From positions 1,142,001 to 1,206,000 of the forward strand of contig JAUCEF010000003.1 in NCBI GenBank assembly GCA_033558025.1: a stretch of DNA of 64,000 nucleotides, given 5' to 3'. The notes under the pieces were generated by a model that had not been told where the DNA came from, made no database searches, and saw nothing but the letters and a program-made list of their open reading frames with translations. This DNA is from Phytophthora sp. 'mugwort' (lineage: Eukaryota; Oomycota; Peronosporomycetes; Peronosporales; Peronosporaceae). Position 1 is the first letter of the stretch, and every line of letters begins with the position of its first letter. Made by a program: the position numbers and the translations under genes. Positions 44,145 to 55,557 of the stretch are shown in pieces.

Positions 44145-44483
44145 CTAGAGTCCACAAAGCCTCCAGATTATCGGGCGCGAAAGAATAGAGAGTTCACATG
44201 ACTCCCCCTTCACAAACTGGACCATAACACCGTCTTCCTCAGTTAATATCGCAGCTGTTCTATAGGTTATATATAGTGTCACGGAATGTGGTTCATTTGG
44301 AGGGTCGATTAGGCGGTATCTTTGATCCTCAATATCTCTACACAAAAAAATAATTATGCAAAAATCAAGCGGTCCACTGGAGGGTCTTAAACAATAGCAC
44401 AAATCACGAGCCCGTAGCAATTTGTGGTCGAAGATGCGATCACCTAACGTATATTTGTGTCTGCATTTGCGAGCGGCCAGCAT
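44145..44483 (-). CDS. unrecognised 112-residue ORF
   Basis: Minus frame with natural-looking composition: LGDRIFDHKLLRARDLCYCL, YRLIDPPNEPHSVTLYITYR, TAAILTEEDGVMVQFVKGES. No family recognised. The frame is open a little upstream of the first ATG (DDLVWYFAMLAARK), so it may be part of a longer decayed gene. Confidence 0.3.
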   Translation of the reverse strand: MLAARKCRHKYTLGDRIFDHKLLRARDLCYCLRPSSGPLDFCIIIFLCRDIEDQRYRLIDPPNEPHSVTLYITYRTAAILTEEDGVMVQFVKGESCELSILSRPIIWRLCGL

Positions 44484-45690
44484 GGCAAAGTACCAAACTA
44501 GGTCGTCTGCGAGTTACGCTGGGATACGATATTTTTATTCTGGTTGCTTTGCTACGCATGACACATGGCTTCTGCTTTCGATCAGTCCGGTATTTCCGCA
44601 TTCGATCAACATGACGCCTCCTTTTTTCAGCTCTCTACTAACGCCATCCATAAGCGAACTCTCCGTTGCATCCCTTCCTCCACTGCGGCTGTTCAGTTGC
44701 ACCAACTTGGTCCTTCGGCACTGTTACTTCCGCAGCAAGCGAATCAGCGTTCCGCTTCACCATCACCGCAAATATGTGCGAATGAAGATACTACTAAGTT
44801 TCAATCACAGCCATAATTAAACCGAAGGTCAACTTCTATCATGCTGCAATTCCAATCACTGTCAGAACCAAACCGAGGGGTCAACTTCTTTCAAGCTGCT
44901 CTGCCCATTGCCCAAGTGGCACGAACGATGTTTGAAACCTCCTATTGACCGAGGTTACGCGCACGCGCACGCAGTACCGTGGAATTAATCCGTTGAGGGC
45001 TGTCCATCCCTCATTCCTCGGTATTCCCAGTATAAATCAACAAAACTATCGATAACTATCGGCCATTGAATCAAATGGTTGGCTCGGGTACTTTCAATTG
45101 AGGGGATGGGCATGACGGCGGTGGTCGCAACAAGAGAAGCTGCGCGGCTGCATCGGCGCAGGATGCTGCTGTTGCTGCTTCTACTCAGGAGCAGTATCAA
45201 AGAAAGAAACTACCTAGTCTACATGATAAACGAGTTTCACTTGAGCAACATCAGTATGGCAGTTAGGATCACCTGTAGGCTTGTGCATTTCAGAAGGTGT
45301 ATTCGCAACACCGACGCCCATTAGTGAAGGAGTATACGTAGGCGACACATTCCGTGACAATTTTCAGCCTACCAAAAAACGATGATATACTGGTCCATTG
45401 AAGTAACGATACCTCAAAACAAAGAGGGTAGCTAGATCTGTTAGATAGTGGGGAGGAGGGGGGCTTCAGAAAATGGCACAAATTGCAAACAGGGCTGACT
45501 GCAAATCGTGGAGCAAAGTGACGAGGTAGGTGGCACAAATTCGCTCGCATATTGTGGAGACCGATTTGCGGTAGGACGGTACGAACTCAATTCCGTGACG
45601 TCCAACCAAACCTGACTGGACTGCGTGTGCCTTGCTATTCTGTCTTGTAGCTTCTGTTCATTGTGCATGGCTCGAGGTGTAGAGGGTAGT
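44484..45690. other. no gene recognised
   Basis: Several overlapping frames on both strands, low-complexity Ser/Leu composition, CTG/CTT repeats near 45160-45190; nothing supportable as a gene. Confidence 0.4.
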
Positions 45691-46697
45691 CCACACTGGA
45701 GACGCTGTACATTCTTGAGCTTGTCGTGCAGATCCTACCCCTTGGAGGAACCCAGTGGAACGCCGTTCACCTACAATACAACACGGGCCTGCCCGAGGTT
45801 TTACTGCCCATGATGCGAACTCGATCATAAGGAAGTTCAACGATCTCTGCTTTCAGGAACCGCTGCAGATAGATCCATCGTCGACATCGTCCCACGCTTG
45901 CAGGACAGCCGGCGTAATATTTTCTGCTGCGTCGGTAAATACGCCGTTCTTAATCACAAACTTCACATATACATCCCTGAGCCTATCCTTGCAAAGTTTC
46001 ACAACAGCAATGGCAATAGGCAGGCCAACCCTGTTACACGTAGATCACACTTGTGGGCGCGTGCACAACCAAGCGCGTTCGAATGCGCTCCATTTTATTC
46101 GTCTTGAGGCCGTCGAGGGCCAAGCCACTTGGCCCCTCGATTTAGGTGGCCCAGACATTGTCTATCCGCCCCTAAATCACCTTAATGTCGCAGTATGCCT
46201 TGGTCAGAACTGTATAGTATCCTTTGTAACGCTTGTCCTCCTTGAGATCATCATGGACAAGTGCCCCTGGTGTCCCAGAAAACACGATCATTGAACGTAA
46301 CTTGCTACCTCTAGCCGATGCGCACAAGAACACTGATGTGCGAAAGGAGTCAGGTGTCATAGCTACATGCGCAACATAAAGATAATTAAATCGTTTAGTC
46401 AAGAGAATGTCGTTTAGTAAGTTGCTTACTCAGTTGATAAAATTCGCTTAGTCAATTGACTAAATTTAGTAGCATTATTTATCGTACACTGAATAACATG
46501 TACCGCGTGACACCAACAAACTCATTCGTACTGTGCGGATTCATATTAACACATAACGATGTCTGGTCCGTGTTGAAACGATTTCGTATCCGTTCGGCGG
46601 CATTCCAAGAGGAATGAAAGCGTTGCTTTCGATGTGGTGGAGCATCTACTTTGAGAAGCGATCGGCTACAATCTTTTAGAGCGTTAGAAAAAGACAA
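45691..46697 (-). pseudogene. pogo-like (DDE_1) transposase, decayed
   Basis: Minus strand. 46660-46560: RIRNRFNTDQTSLCVNMNPH with the first catalytic Asp in the N-T-D-Q-T-S block. 46402-46260: VAMTPDSFRTSVFLCASARG and MIVFSGTPGALVHDDL. 46130-46090: IEGPSGLALDGLKTNKME, containing the second Asp (A-L-D-G). 46030-45850: LCKDRLRDVYVKFVIKNGVF and ITPAVLQAWDDVDDGSI, the usual C-terminal block. Stops interrupt repeatedly and an AT-rich, palindromic insertion (46400-46500) separates the first two parts. Confidence 0.72.
46448..46463. repeat. 16-bp perfect palindrome
   Basis: TTAGTCAATTGACTAA, within a short AT-rich insertion that repeats the word TTTAGTCAA/TTTAGTA and interrupts the pogo-like transposase. 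Confidence 0.85.
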
Positions 46698-47597
46698 TGG
46701 ACCTTAATAACAAATATTCTTTACCTGCATGTTGGTGCAGCGGGGCTGCGTAGCATAGTGCGACAGAGGAAGACGTACAACTCCCCGAGTCTTAGCTGTG
46801 GTTCTTCTAGCCCCTAAGGTCTCCGCAGAGGCTTAGATCCCTCTAGTTATACCATTAGACTGAAAGAGTCAGTATTCCTAAACCTAGGACGATATTCTCT
46901 TTGATGTTAAAACGGAACTGTTATTCGTTTGCTGATCTGCGGCAAAGCCGCCTGTGGTGTAATGTATGACTCTAACTATCTACCATAGTTAAACCTAGTC
47001 AAATGCATAACGAGTGGCCCTGTGGCCACGTACTGAAACCCTGTTAATCCAACTGGTACGAAGTACTACTTGCTACAAGGTGACACGTAACATGGCTACA
47101 CTTCGTGCCACTGCCACCTTCGTGTAACCCAGTTACATCGGGTCTCGCAACTCGACCACTGTGCGTGATCCGTCGATAGGTGAGTCGATTGAGATGTAGC
47201 AATCGAAATATGTACATTTTGACTGCATCACGACTGCTTGACGCAACATACTCAGGGTCGAAGTATGCGACGGCGTACCACATGCACTACGTAGTGACAT
47301 AAACAGTATTGATTGTGGCCACAGAAAGAGGTTGTGTACTTTACCGTACGTCAAGACTGCCACAACCTGAAACCTAGTGCCTAAGAATACCGACTTCGAC
47401 TTGGCAGCTTGTAGAGCTGACTGCTGTCGTCTCCAGCGCGTCATACAGACATGCGTATGACACCGTAGAAATGCGCATCAGTGCTCATTGGCTCGTCACT
47501 GTCAACATGCTCAAGTTCGCGCAGCTTGTCGCCATTTTTGTGCTGAACTTCCGTTTCGTTGTCTCCTGGGAGACGAAATGATGGATGATTCTGCAGC
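46698..47597. other. no gene recognised
   Basis: Flank of the element A 3' LTR. Short minus frames at 47133-47444 and 47441-47653; the latter runs out of the LTR and is probably meaningless. Confidence 0.45.
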
Positions 47598-47955
47598 TGT
47601 GACGGGACACACAACTCCTTGCGCACATGAGGTGTGACTTCCGGAGAGTACACAAACTCTCAGTGGACGGCAGTTCGCTAGTCCCTGATTTGAGTGGACT
47701 GCTACCAAATTAGGTATATTTAAGACTGAATATATGTATTGGTGATCTGTTAATGCTTCTACATACTAACTATAAGTCACCTATAAAGTACCCTAGATGT
47801 TATCCTATTGTGTGGTTCTGAGGTCGTCGTGCGATATGTGTGGTACCCATCCGTGATGCCATTATCGTGACGTCATAGCGATGCTGGCTACATCACTTAG
47901 GGGTACCTGTGTACAATATTCTGAAGAGAGACTTGGTACTCTTCAAGTAACCCCT
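47598..47955 (-). repeat. 3' LTR of element A
   Basis: Reverse-orientation copy of the LTR at 16566-16905 over its full length (start GTAAAGGGGTTAC-like, end CCCGTCACA). The sequence beyond its 3' end differs from the gag leader found after the other LTRs, so it is the downstream LTR. A purine tract lies at 47956-47965. Confidence 0.8.
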
Positions 47956-48147
47956 TTACTTTCTCCCCAACTAAGGTTCAGTTTAACGACCATCCAGGAC
48001 GAGTGAACGGAAGTCGCCGCATTTCACTCTCAAGTCGAAATACATCGACTTCGCTGCGGTTAGTTTCCGCAGCCGGCTCATTCACTTTGAGTCCAGGCAT
48101 TTCCACGTGCTCTCTTCGCCTTGGCTTCCACGTCAGCCTCCAGTATG

Positions 48148-49440
48148 ACCAAGACTTGGTCTGGACACGGTGCGAAAGCGCCTGCTAAGCCTGTTGCTTC
48201 CAAGCATCAGGCTAAGAGCTCTAAGCCGTCTGGGCAAAAGGCTCAGCCACTAAAGGATTCAAATAGGTGGCATCCGAGATGACTCCCAAGACGCCTGATC
48301 CGCCTGTTGAAGATCATGCACTCCTCTTGGACTTTTGGGAGGTCTCCCATATCCTGGGGTGACAATGACCTCCTAGACCGACACATAATAGGGTCTGACG
48401 GTGACCCGAGTCAGTCCGATTCGCTTGGGTCTCGTACCCCACTCGACCATGGTGACGATAGCGATGAGCCTAAGACGCTTGAACGTAGCGGAATGTTAGC
48501 TCGTCCAAGGAGGACGAAGAGAAACCTCGTTCTCCACTGAAGAACTTGACGCTCGCTGAGGCAACTGCCCGCGTCGAGGCTGCGAAGGCAGAAGCAGCAT
48601 TGGAAGTCAGCCGTAAGAGACTGGCTGCTTCCTGGGTTTTACGCCGTGAAGAGTTGGGGACCATCACTTACACCGATATCTTAAGTTCTTCTTTAGACGA
48701 CGAGAAAGAGGGCTAAGTCGGCCAAGAGATTTCTAATAGTTTCATTGCACAATCGGAATACCAGACTGCTCGTGAAAGTGGAGTGCGTGTCCCGGCGACC
48801 CAGTCGCCTGCGAATCGGTATTTTATCTCGTCGCCATGGGGGACACCCTTACGCTCCCAGGCACTTCCTCCAGCGGAGTCCAGAGGAGCTGATGCTTACA
48901 TGGATCAGCTCCAGCCGCCTCACGTGCTCCTCGGTGGGCGCTCTTTTAGGGGCGAGCGCCACCTGGTGACCAAGCAGCACTTGTTCACACAGAACCTTTG
49001 TGCTGCTAGGTGCGTGCTCCTAGCACCACACCGTAGTCCTCTAGAAGAGTTCACGAACAGGCGAAAGAAGCCAGAGCTCCGGTCGGGGCTTCAGCCTGTG
49101 TGGGGCTCCCATCCATGATGCATCGATACTGTGGCTCTTTCCAAGAGGCCGATATCGTGTTTTGGATTGGACAGCTATGCGCTGCTGACAAGGACAACTT
49201 GATGTTCTCCGACAAATTTCACTTTGGAGGATATCCTCGACCTCCAAGATCCCCGCATCGAGTTTGCCCATGTGAAAGCAAACGGCAGCTCTCTCGAGAG
49301 CTATAGAAGAATTCTGCTTCTAGCGCTTATGATGAGCGCGGATATGGCCTTGGTTGAATGATCATACCCCGTTTGGGCAAGAAATCCCGAACTATTTACG
49401 AAGCCGTCACCCGATTTTGTTCCAAGATCGCGACATCCTT
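48148..49440 (+). pseudogene. antisense ORF between pol and 3' LTR of element A
   Basis: Plus strand, opposite to the element. It starts MTKTWSGHGAKAPAKPVASK (48148), Lys/Ala/Ser-rich; an acidic part follows (48360-48480), then a helical LTLAEATARVEAAKAEAALE and VSRKRLAASWVLRREELG (48548-48665), a stop at 48714, FIAQSEYQTARESGVRVPAT onward to 49119, and in other frames SFQEADIVFWIGQLCAADKD, LMFSDKFHF and DPRIEFAHVKANGSSLESYR. Natural composition over 1.2 kb on this strand and poor on the other. It reads from the LTR towards pol, like the antisense ORF of element D. Alternatively a gag fragment of another element inserted here. Confidence 0.5.
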
Positions 49441-49596
49441 CGGTCATCAGCCCGGCGCCGTTCAAGAGGCTCCCAGGGGAACTCCGGTTCCGAGTACCCC
49501 CTCCACTTCATGCGGAACTTTCGCTTCCAGTGAACGCGCCGCTCCGGGAGCCTACATTTCACGTGGCAGTGGGTCCCCCATTATGGTCAAGAAGAG

Positions 49597-51660
49597 TCAG
49601 CGGTGATCTCGTTCGAGTACGCGTATGAGGCACCTCCCCGACGGTCCGACGCAGGACCTGATGTACCGCATTCGCCTCCGCCTCGAGCCGTTGTGGACTC
49701 CACTCTTCATCGACGAGTCCTTGCACGAGATGGCATCTGGTGTTGGTGAGGGCGAGCTTGCGCCCAAGTGGGGAAATCTGGGATACTTTGGCCGGTCCTT
49801 GTCAACTTGGAACGGCTGCCAAGCGAATTGTCGGCCCTTGAAGGTCGGGTTGACCGTTGGTCCAATGCCATAGACGAGGCCTTCCGGCGTCTGGATGTAT
49901 TGTTTGTGTCCGTGATCGTGTTCAGAGGGAGATGTACCTCCATCGGGACTTCCCGCGGCATGTGTCTCTGACTGGAGCGACTCTTGCGTATTCCACGCCT
50001 TAACGGTATGGCTCATAAGTATCGTATGCAGCCGGGATTCCTTTTTATGGAGCCCACAACGTGGTCTCCCAAGGGACCGGACCTTCTGACCCTGGGTACT
50101 ATATGACGGTGAGTTCGCGGCCTCGTTTCCTGGAGCTGGTCTCATTTCCGCGTCCGGAGCCTTCGGGGTTGCCCGGTCCTGCGGACCAGGGTACCGCTTC
50201 AGATGACCCACGTAGAACGTCAGGTGGGTCGCCATCGAATTAAGCAGATCGATATTATACACCGCATCATGTCTGGCCAGGACCACGAGTGATCCGATGT
50301 AGTGGTGTTTCAGCTTATTGCTCCCTACGGAACTTCTCATGGCTAGTGTTAGGTTCATAGTGACTAGTAAGATCAAATCCCCCACATTAAACACGTTTGC
50401 GTTTCTCTTCCATGTTTGTCTGAGTACCCCTTTTGTTTGTCCCGTGTCTATACCATGACATCACGAACACGGCCGTTCAGCCTGGTGTCTTTAAAAGACT
50501 CCACTTGTTTCCAAAGGAAATCGGTCCCATCTCCGATACCCAGGAGGAAAGCGCTTTCCGAGCCGCTCCCCCACTTTGAACAAAAGACTGGGTGCTGCCT
50601 CGTAATGTGCGGGCCAACCGTGGAGCGTTGAGGTAGAACGGGGTATATCCTTCGATGCGTGAACCGCATTGTTGAGGCAAACTAAACCTCTGTCAGACTT
50701 CTGACCAAGTGCAAGTCTCCTCATAGGTGTTGCGTAGAGTGCCCTCAAGCCCTCGGTCGATCCGCTCCGTCTGCCCATCCGTCTGAGGATGATCGGCAGT
50801 TGACATGTGCAGCCTTGTATCAACTAGTTAGAACAGCGTTCGCCAGAATGCAGAGGTAAACCGCGGGTCACGATCCGAGACAATTGTCTCCTGCAGACCA
50901 TGATGGCGGAAAACGCCATCCAGGAACAGCTTCATAGCCTGTTCCCAGGTCACTGTGTCTTTGACTGGAGCAAGACACACCATCTTGCTCAGACGGCACA
51001 CGAACACCAAGATGCAGGTGCTACCGTGGCCGTCGGCTGGAAGTCCGAAGATGAAATCCAGACTGATCGACTTTCAGCAGTCCGCTGGAACGGGCAGGCC
51101 TGACAATGGAGCCGAGGCATGCACGGCAGGTTTCACCCGCTGACATGTTTCGCATGTCTTCACGTACTGTGCGACCTACGTCTGCATGTGGGTCTACCAC
51201 AAGTACAGAGAGACCGATTGGAAGGTCTTCTCGCGGCCAAAGTGACCGCTGGACGGCGCCTCGTCCGCCTCGTGAAGGAATATCAAACTTGAGATCCACG
51301 TTTTTTGGAACGACTACCCGTAGGGGTTCATGGAGCTCCACGCGATAATAGAACAGACCATCGGCCCACTCGTATCGATGGAGCCGGGCTCTCTGACGTG
51401 GCGTGAGCCACTCGGCCATTGCTTCCTTGTCAGCGGCCAGGACCGTACCAAAGGTGCTAGGGCTTCGTCATAACGATACGCCATGCGTATCGGATCGTAA
51501 CCGATCGGTCGTGACACAACTGATGTGCGGCAGCTCATCGTACAACCTACTTGACAACGCATCAGCAAGTCTGTTGAGCTTGCCAGGCTTGTACTCGACG
51601 CGGAAGTTGTATTTTCCGCGAAAATGACAGCCACCTCGCCATCATCTGAAATAAATGGGG
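49597..51660 (-). pseudogene. element A integrase and C-terminal region
   Basis: Minus strand. Zinc region near 51320-51090 (DEMRNMSAGETCRAC-like). Core: MVFVCRLSKMVCLAPVKDTV (near 51000, first-Asp region), HHGLQETIVSDRDPRFTSAF (second Asp, near 50890), HPQTDGQTERIDRGLEGTLR (Glu, near 50780). C-terminal: a YIGSLVVLARHDAVYNIDL-type barrel near 50310, then a long Pro/Gly-rich tail to a stop at 49597 with only a weak chromodomain-like end (RRRMRY). Stops at several points. Confidence 0.8.
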
Positions 51661-52871
51661 CGAATTCGTCCGCAAGAATGCGTGATCTATGTAGTCACAA
51701 AAGGCTGGGAGCCCAGGAGGTGCACCCGGAACTTGACCAGGGCGTACTTCATGACAAGCTTCTTGTCATGAACGGGGTAGTTCCGTTCGGCAGCCTTCAG
51801 CTGCCTGGACTGAAACGTGATCACTCGTTCACGTCCTGCTGCAGCGATGCACATCCAATTGCATAATCGGATGCATCGCCGATGACTCTGAACGGCTGCG
51901 TCTCGTCGGGCAGTGCCAGGACAGGCTCCTTCTGAAGGCATGCCTTGACATCATCAAAGCCTTCCTCGTGCTCACGCTCACAGTGCCGGTCGGTATCCTT
52001 TTTTCAGAAGGTCCGACAAGGGTCTAGCCAGTCACGCATACCCTTCGCTGGACTTGTGGAGGTGACCAAGCCCAGCCACTTCCTCAGGTCCTTCTGGGAC
52101 CTTGACGTTAGCCAATCCGAAATGTCCTTGACCTTCTCCGGGTCGGCTCGAATGCCGAATTTGCTAACGAAGCAACCGAGAACTTTCATCTCTTGCGCCT
52201 CGAAGACGCACTTGTCGATGTTGGCATAGGGGTTGTTCGCTCTCATGATCTCCAACACTCGAAGAAGGTGCTCCAATGCACATCCATAGTCGTCTTGCCT
52301 CCCTCGGCACGGCTATAGACGAAGATGTCGTCGAAGTACGACTGTGCGTACGCGCGCAGTGGTCTAAACAACTGCGTGACCAGGCGATTGAACGTCGCTG
52401 GGGCATTACACAGGCCCTGTGGCATCACCGGCAACTCCCAGCGCATACCGCTCGGGGTGATCACTGCGATGAGCGGGATGTTGCTCTTGCGCAACAGGAT
52501 CTGGTAGTATCCGTCCACCAGATCCAGGGCGCTATATAACTCGCACCCGGCCAGTCGTTTAACAGCACATCCTTTCGCGGGATGGGTGTCTGGGCCGCTA
52601 CCGTTGCGCTGTTCAGCTTACTAAAAACACGAACCAGACGCCACTTCCTGTTCGGCTTCCGAACACAGAAGGTTGGCGTCGAGTGCGGGGATTTCGATTC
52701 CCGCACCATGCTTGCCTTCGTCTTTGCAGCGAAGAAGGCATCAATGATCTCGCACTGCTCTCGAGGCAGTGGCCATCGTCTAGTGACACAGTTCTTTGTG
52801 CCCCGCACGAGGTTCGATCTCGTGCCTGATCCCACGATCCGGTGGAGTTGGGACGGTGGATCCTTGGACAC
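51661..52871 (-). pseudogene. element A reverse transcriptase and RNase H
   Basis: Minus strand. RT: TKNCVTRRWPLPREQCEIID, SPHSTPTFCVRKPNRKWRLV, QTPIPRKDVLLND (52870-52570); MDGYYQILLRKSNIPLIAVI, NAPATFNRLVTQLFR and YAQSYFDDIFVYSRAEGG with an FDD box (52518-52300); VFEAQEMKVLGCFVSKFGIR (52210). RNase H: ASDYAIGC then VITFQSRQLKAAERNYPVHD (51850-51780). Order and lengths are normal; one frameshift follows the first palm block (about 52500). Confidence 0.85.
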
Positions 52872-53096
52872 TACTCTTTCAACTCCTTCACCAAATGATA
52901 CACCGGATCCTTCGGGTGCTTGAGAATATCAGAACCCAACGCGAAGCACATTAGGAGGGGAATGCCTCCAAAACGTCTCGTCCATAAACGAGGAGGATTT
53001 TAGTTCCTCAGGAGTGGGACTTTCGCTTCAGGAGTACCACCTCCTCGATCCCCCAGCCCTCAGGCGCCCTGTGGGTCGATTATGTTGTCAACGGTG

Positions 53097-53396
53097 ATCG
53101 TGACGTGGTACTTCGTTACCTACGTCTGTGGACGTCTCATTGACGACGTCCGAAGCCTCGAGGGCTTCATGTGGAACATGGTTGACCACACAAGAAATGC
53201 ATTCCGCCACTTCTTCTTCAGTTATGGTCTGGGCGACCTGGTGTGGAATAAGGTTACCCACACAGGAAGCGCATTCTTCGCCTTCCTCGCCACTTTCTGT
53301 CTGGGCGGTTCGGTGTGGAACATGGTTACCCACACAGGAAGCGCCTCGCGCGTCTTCCTCGCCAGTTTCAGTCTGGGTGACTTGGTGTGGACCTAG
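53097..53396 (-). repeat. 72-bp (24-codon) tandem repeats in the element A linker
   Basis: GTGTGGA marks units at 53169, 53241, 53313 and 53385, exactly 72 bp apart. In the open minus frame each unit gives a 24-residue peptide, e.g. GNHVPHRTAQTESGEEGEEC then ASCV, and GNLIPHQVAQTITEEEVAEC then ISCV. Two units carry a C-x-x-C. A fifth, diverged unit lies nearer the RT. Confidence 0.9.
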
Positions 53397-54085
53397 GTTA
53401 CCCGCCTGGTCGGTGCCACCCGGCACCGACACTCTTGAAGCCTTGGTCGCTGGTCCAGATTCCGGCGGATGTCGAGGGCTATCCTATACGGACTGCCGCC
53501 TCGACCAGGTGCAGCTTCTGCTGCCACCGCTTCTAGGGAGTCGCTCAATAAGTCGGTGGCTCCCAAAAATTCACTGGATGCTCTTGCATCCCGGCGTCCC
53601 TTTCGGACGCCCGAGTTCCTGGCAGAGGTAGGAACATTACTCTCCAATGCTCTGCCAGTAACCGCTGGCCGGCTACCCCCGATGGCTTTATTTCGCCAAT
53701 CGATTCATGGCTCATGTCTCTCGAGCCAGGGCATGCCCAGGATCAAGTCATACTTGTCCATCGCTAGGACAGTAAACTGCCCCATGCTGTCGAAGTCCTC
53801 GAACTTAACAGCTAGATCCACATGGATGGGAACGGTAATCACCGTTCCGTCGTCCAGTTGTACCGACACTGTCCCGTTGCCGTTGATTTCCCGTAAAGCA
53901 TCGGCCATTTTGTTACTGCTCTCCGCAACAGTCTTGCGGCGTGGGAGGTTCTTCGACGCCTCGGAGTCAACCAAGGCTCGGAAGGGACTGGTATACCCCT
54001 GTACACTTACGTGTACTACCAGCAGCCCAACGCTGCCCTTCTTCGATTCGAGATTCGAGAGTGCACAAACTTTCAGGGGCTAAGT
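53397..54085 (-). pseudogene. element A retropepsin with altered active site
   Basis: Minus frame 53974-53705 preceded in frame by FRALVDSEASKNL. The family motif is D-S-G-A; here the Gly codon reads Glu (DSEAS). The second half is intact: VHVDLAVKFEDFDSMGQFTV and YDLILGMPWLERHEP. The linker following (53700-53400) is Arg/Glu-rich. The Gly-to-Glu change should abolish activity. Confidence 0.78.
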
Positions 54086-54169
54086 CTCCGTGGTGAGCGC
54101 CACCCACACCGCTCATGAAGACTTAGAGCTTCCCCAGTGGGGTTCCCCACCCCCTACTGGTGTCCTGCG

Positions 54170-55000
54170 TTACCCTGCCCATGGGATCACGGTCTTTGCC
54201 AGCGACCCTTGAGCGCGATGGGTTTTGAAGGGAAAGTTTTCGTTGCCCCCCCCCCCCCCCCCTGCAGGACAGGCACGTGCCATGTGCCCTAGCTTACCAC
54301 AGCTATACAAGCGAATATCATGCTGCTCGGCGAGCCCAAGTTCCATAGGAACTGGCCCGCTGATTTTCCCGCGACTTCGTTTCACTTCCCCTGGTCACAT
54401 CGACGCCGGCGTGCGCGCCTGGCGGTGACTGTACTCCTCTTGGAGGGCGGCTTGGATCTACTCCTCCAGAGTATCGGCCTGCAACCGAAATAGCTGGGTG
54501 TGAGCCGGGCCTACTTTTAGGCCATCCATGAACACCGCCACCTTAGTGTGTTATGAAGTGGGTTTCCCACGAGGGATGCGGTGAGCTCCCGCATCTCCTG
54601 GATGCACTCGTGCAGCTTACGTCTTCCCTGTTTGCATGACGGGAAGCATGACCGCTGGCGATACTCATAGTTCGCCGGGGGAAACGAGTCTCTAAGCTGG
54701 TCACACAGCTGAGCCAAGAATGCGAAACATCCAGGCGTTGTCGCTTCCCTCGTATACACCCAATTCTTAGCATGACCGCTAAGGCTGGAGAGAGTGAAAA
54801 GTCAGTCGGGGTGTTCAGGTGAGATGAGAGCCGCACCCATTGCGAGCTCTACTTCTCGCACTCAGAAATGAAGGTTTTCACCTTCCTTCCCTTCATATGT
54901 GTTTTTACCTTCAGCCTTAACGGCTTGAGTACGGCCGTAAGAACGGACTTAATGTGCAGATGGGGGAACTCATTCCAGTCCATGTTGCTAGGACCGCCGA
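54170..55000 (-). pseudogene. element A gag with zinc knuckle
   Basis: Minus strand: leader and capsid (55000-54430) in two frames with TREATTPGCFAFLAQLCDQL, KLHECIQEMRELTASLVGNP and VFMDGLKVGP-type sequence, parallel to the gag at 17031-17660. Then 54385-54170: PVPMELGLAEQHDIRLYSCG, CGKLGHMARACPAGGGGGG, a C-x-x-x-G-H-x-x-x-x-C knuckle in which the first Cys lies just before the second (YSCGKLGH). The Gly run is encoded by the C17 tract at 54246. Confidence 0.8.
54246..54262 (+). repeat. C17 homopolymer
   Basis: Seventeen C on the plus strand; on the coding (minus) strand it makes the Gly run after the gag zinc knuckle. Slippage here would shift the gag frame. Confidence 0.85.
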
Positions 55001-55053
55001 GGTTTCAGGTAGTCACCCGCGCTAGCGTTTGATTGACAACAAGTGCTACCAAG

Positions 55054-55160
55054 TGAGACGGGTACACAACACCTTGCGCACAGGAAGCGGGAGCTTCCGG
55101 AGAGTATACAGACTCTCCGTGAAGGGCCGTTCACTAGTCCCTGTGCTGATCATGAGGCAC
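55054..55160 (-). repeat. 5' LTR of element A, truncated
   Basis: Reverse complement ends CGTCTCA and matches the last ~105 bp of the family A LTR, including the GGAGAGT/ACTCTCC hairpin. Beyond 55160 similarity stops in AT-rich sequence. Two bases downstream of the LTR end the minus strand reads TGGTAGCACTTGTTG, a plausible tRNA primer-binding site. Confidence 0.7.
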
Positions 55161-55557
55161 AGTCTCAAGTTTTACAATATTCTAATATAATTTTTAATGT
55201 TAGAATACTCTTCAGTCGCATATTATTTTTAATATATTATTTTTGCTGTGAAAGTAGTCTATTGAACCTTAGTTTATAGTCGTAGCACTTTTGTAGAGTC
55301 AGAGTCGTTTTAGCAGTTTCGGCTCCTTCTGTTGGAGCGACTGCGCACGCGGGGGAAGAGGCTACCTCCGTTCCTATGTCAATGAAGCATTCGAGGCTGA
55401 GTTGTAGCTGCAATCCCTGGATCTTCGTCTCGCATTGGACTGAAGTGCTCGCAAATAATAATTTATTACCATATTCTTTTTACAACCCACGAAACCAAAG
55501 TAATTCGAAGTGTGTGCAGCATACTGCCGCTCTCATATAAACCTGCTGCTTGAATCT
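55161..55557. other. AT-rich spacer downstream of the zinc-protein gene
   Basis: AT-rich sequence at 55170-55270 then mixed sequence; includes the 3' flank of the gene at 55558. No element end recognised at the LTR break. Confidence 0.5.

Larger units (their letters stand above)
47598..55160 (-). mobile_element. Ty3/gypsy element A, nearly complete
   Basis: Minus-strand element of about 7.56 kb: truncated 5' LTR (55160-55054), gag, zinc knuckle, protease, linker with 24-residue repeats, RT, RNase H, integrase, an antisense ORF, and a 3' LTR (47955-47598). A purine tract, GGGGAGAAAG, directly precedes the 3' LTR on the minus strand, as expected for the plus-strand primer. All ORFs carry frameshifts. 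Confidence 0.8.

Noticed and set aside
53469..54083. 204-residue plus frame
   Set aside because: Antisense shadow of the element A protease and linker.
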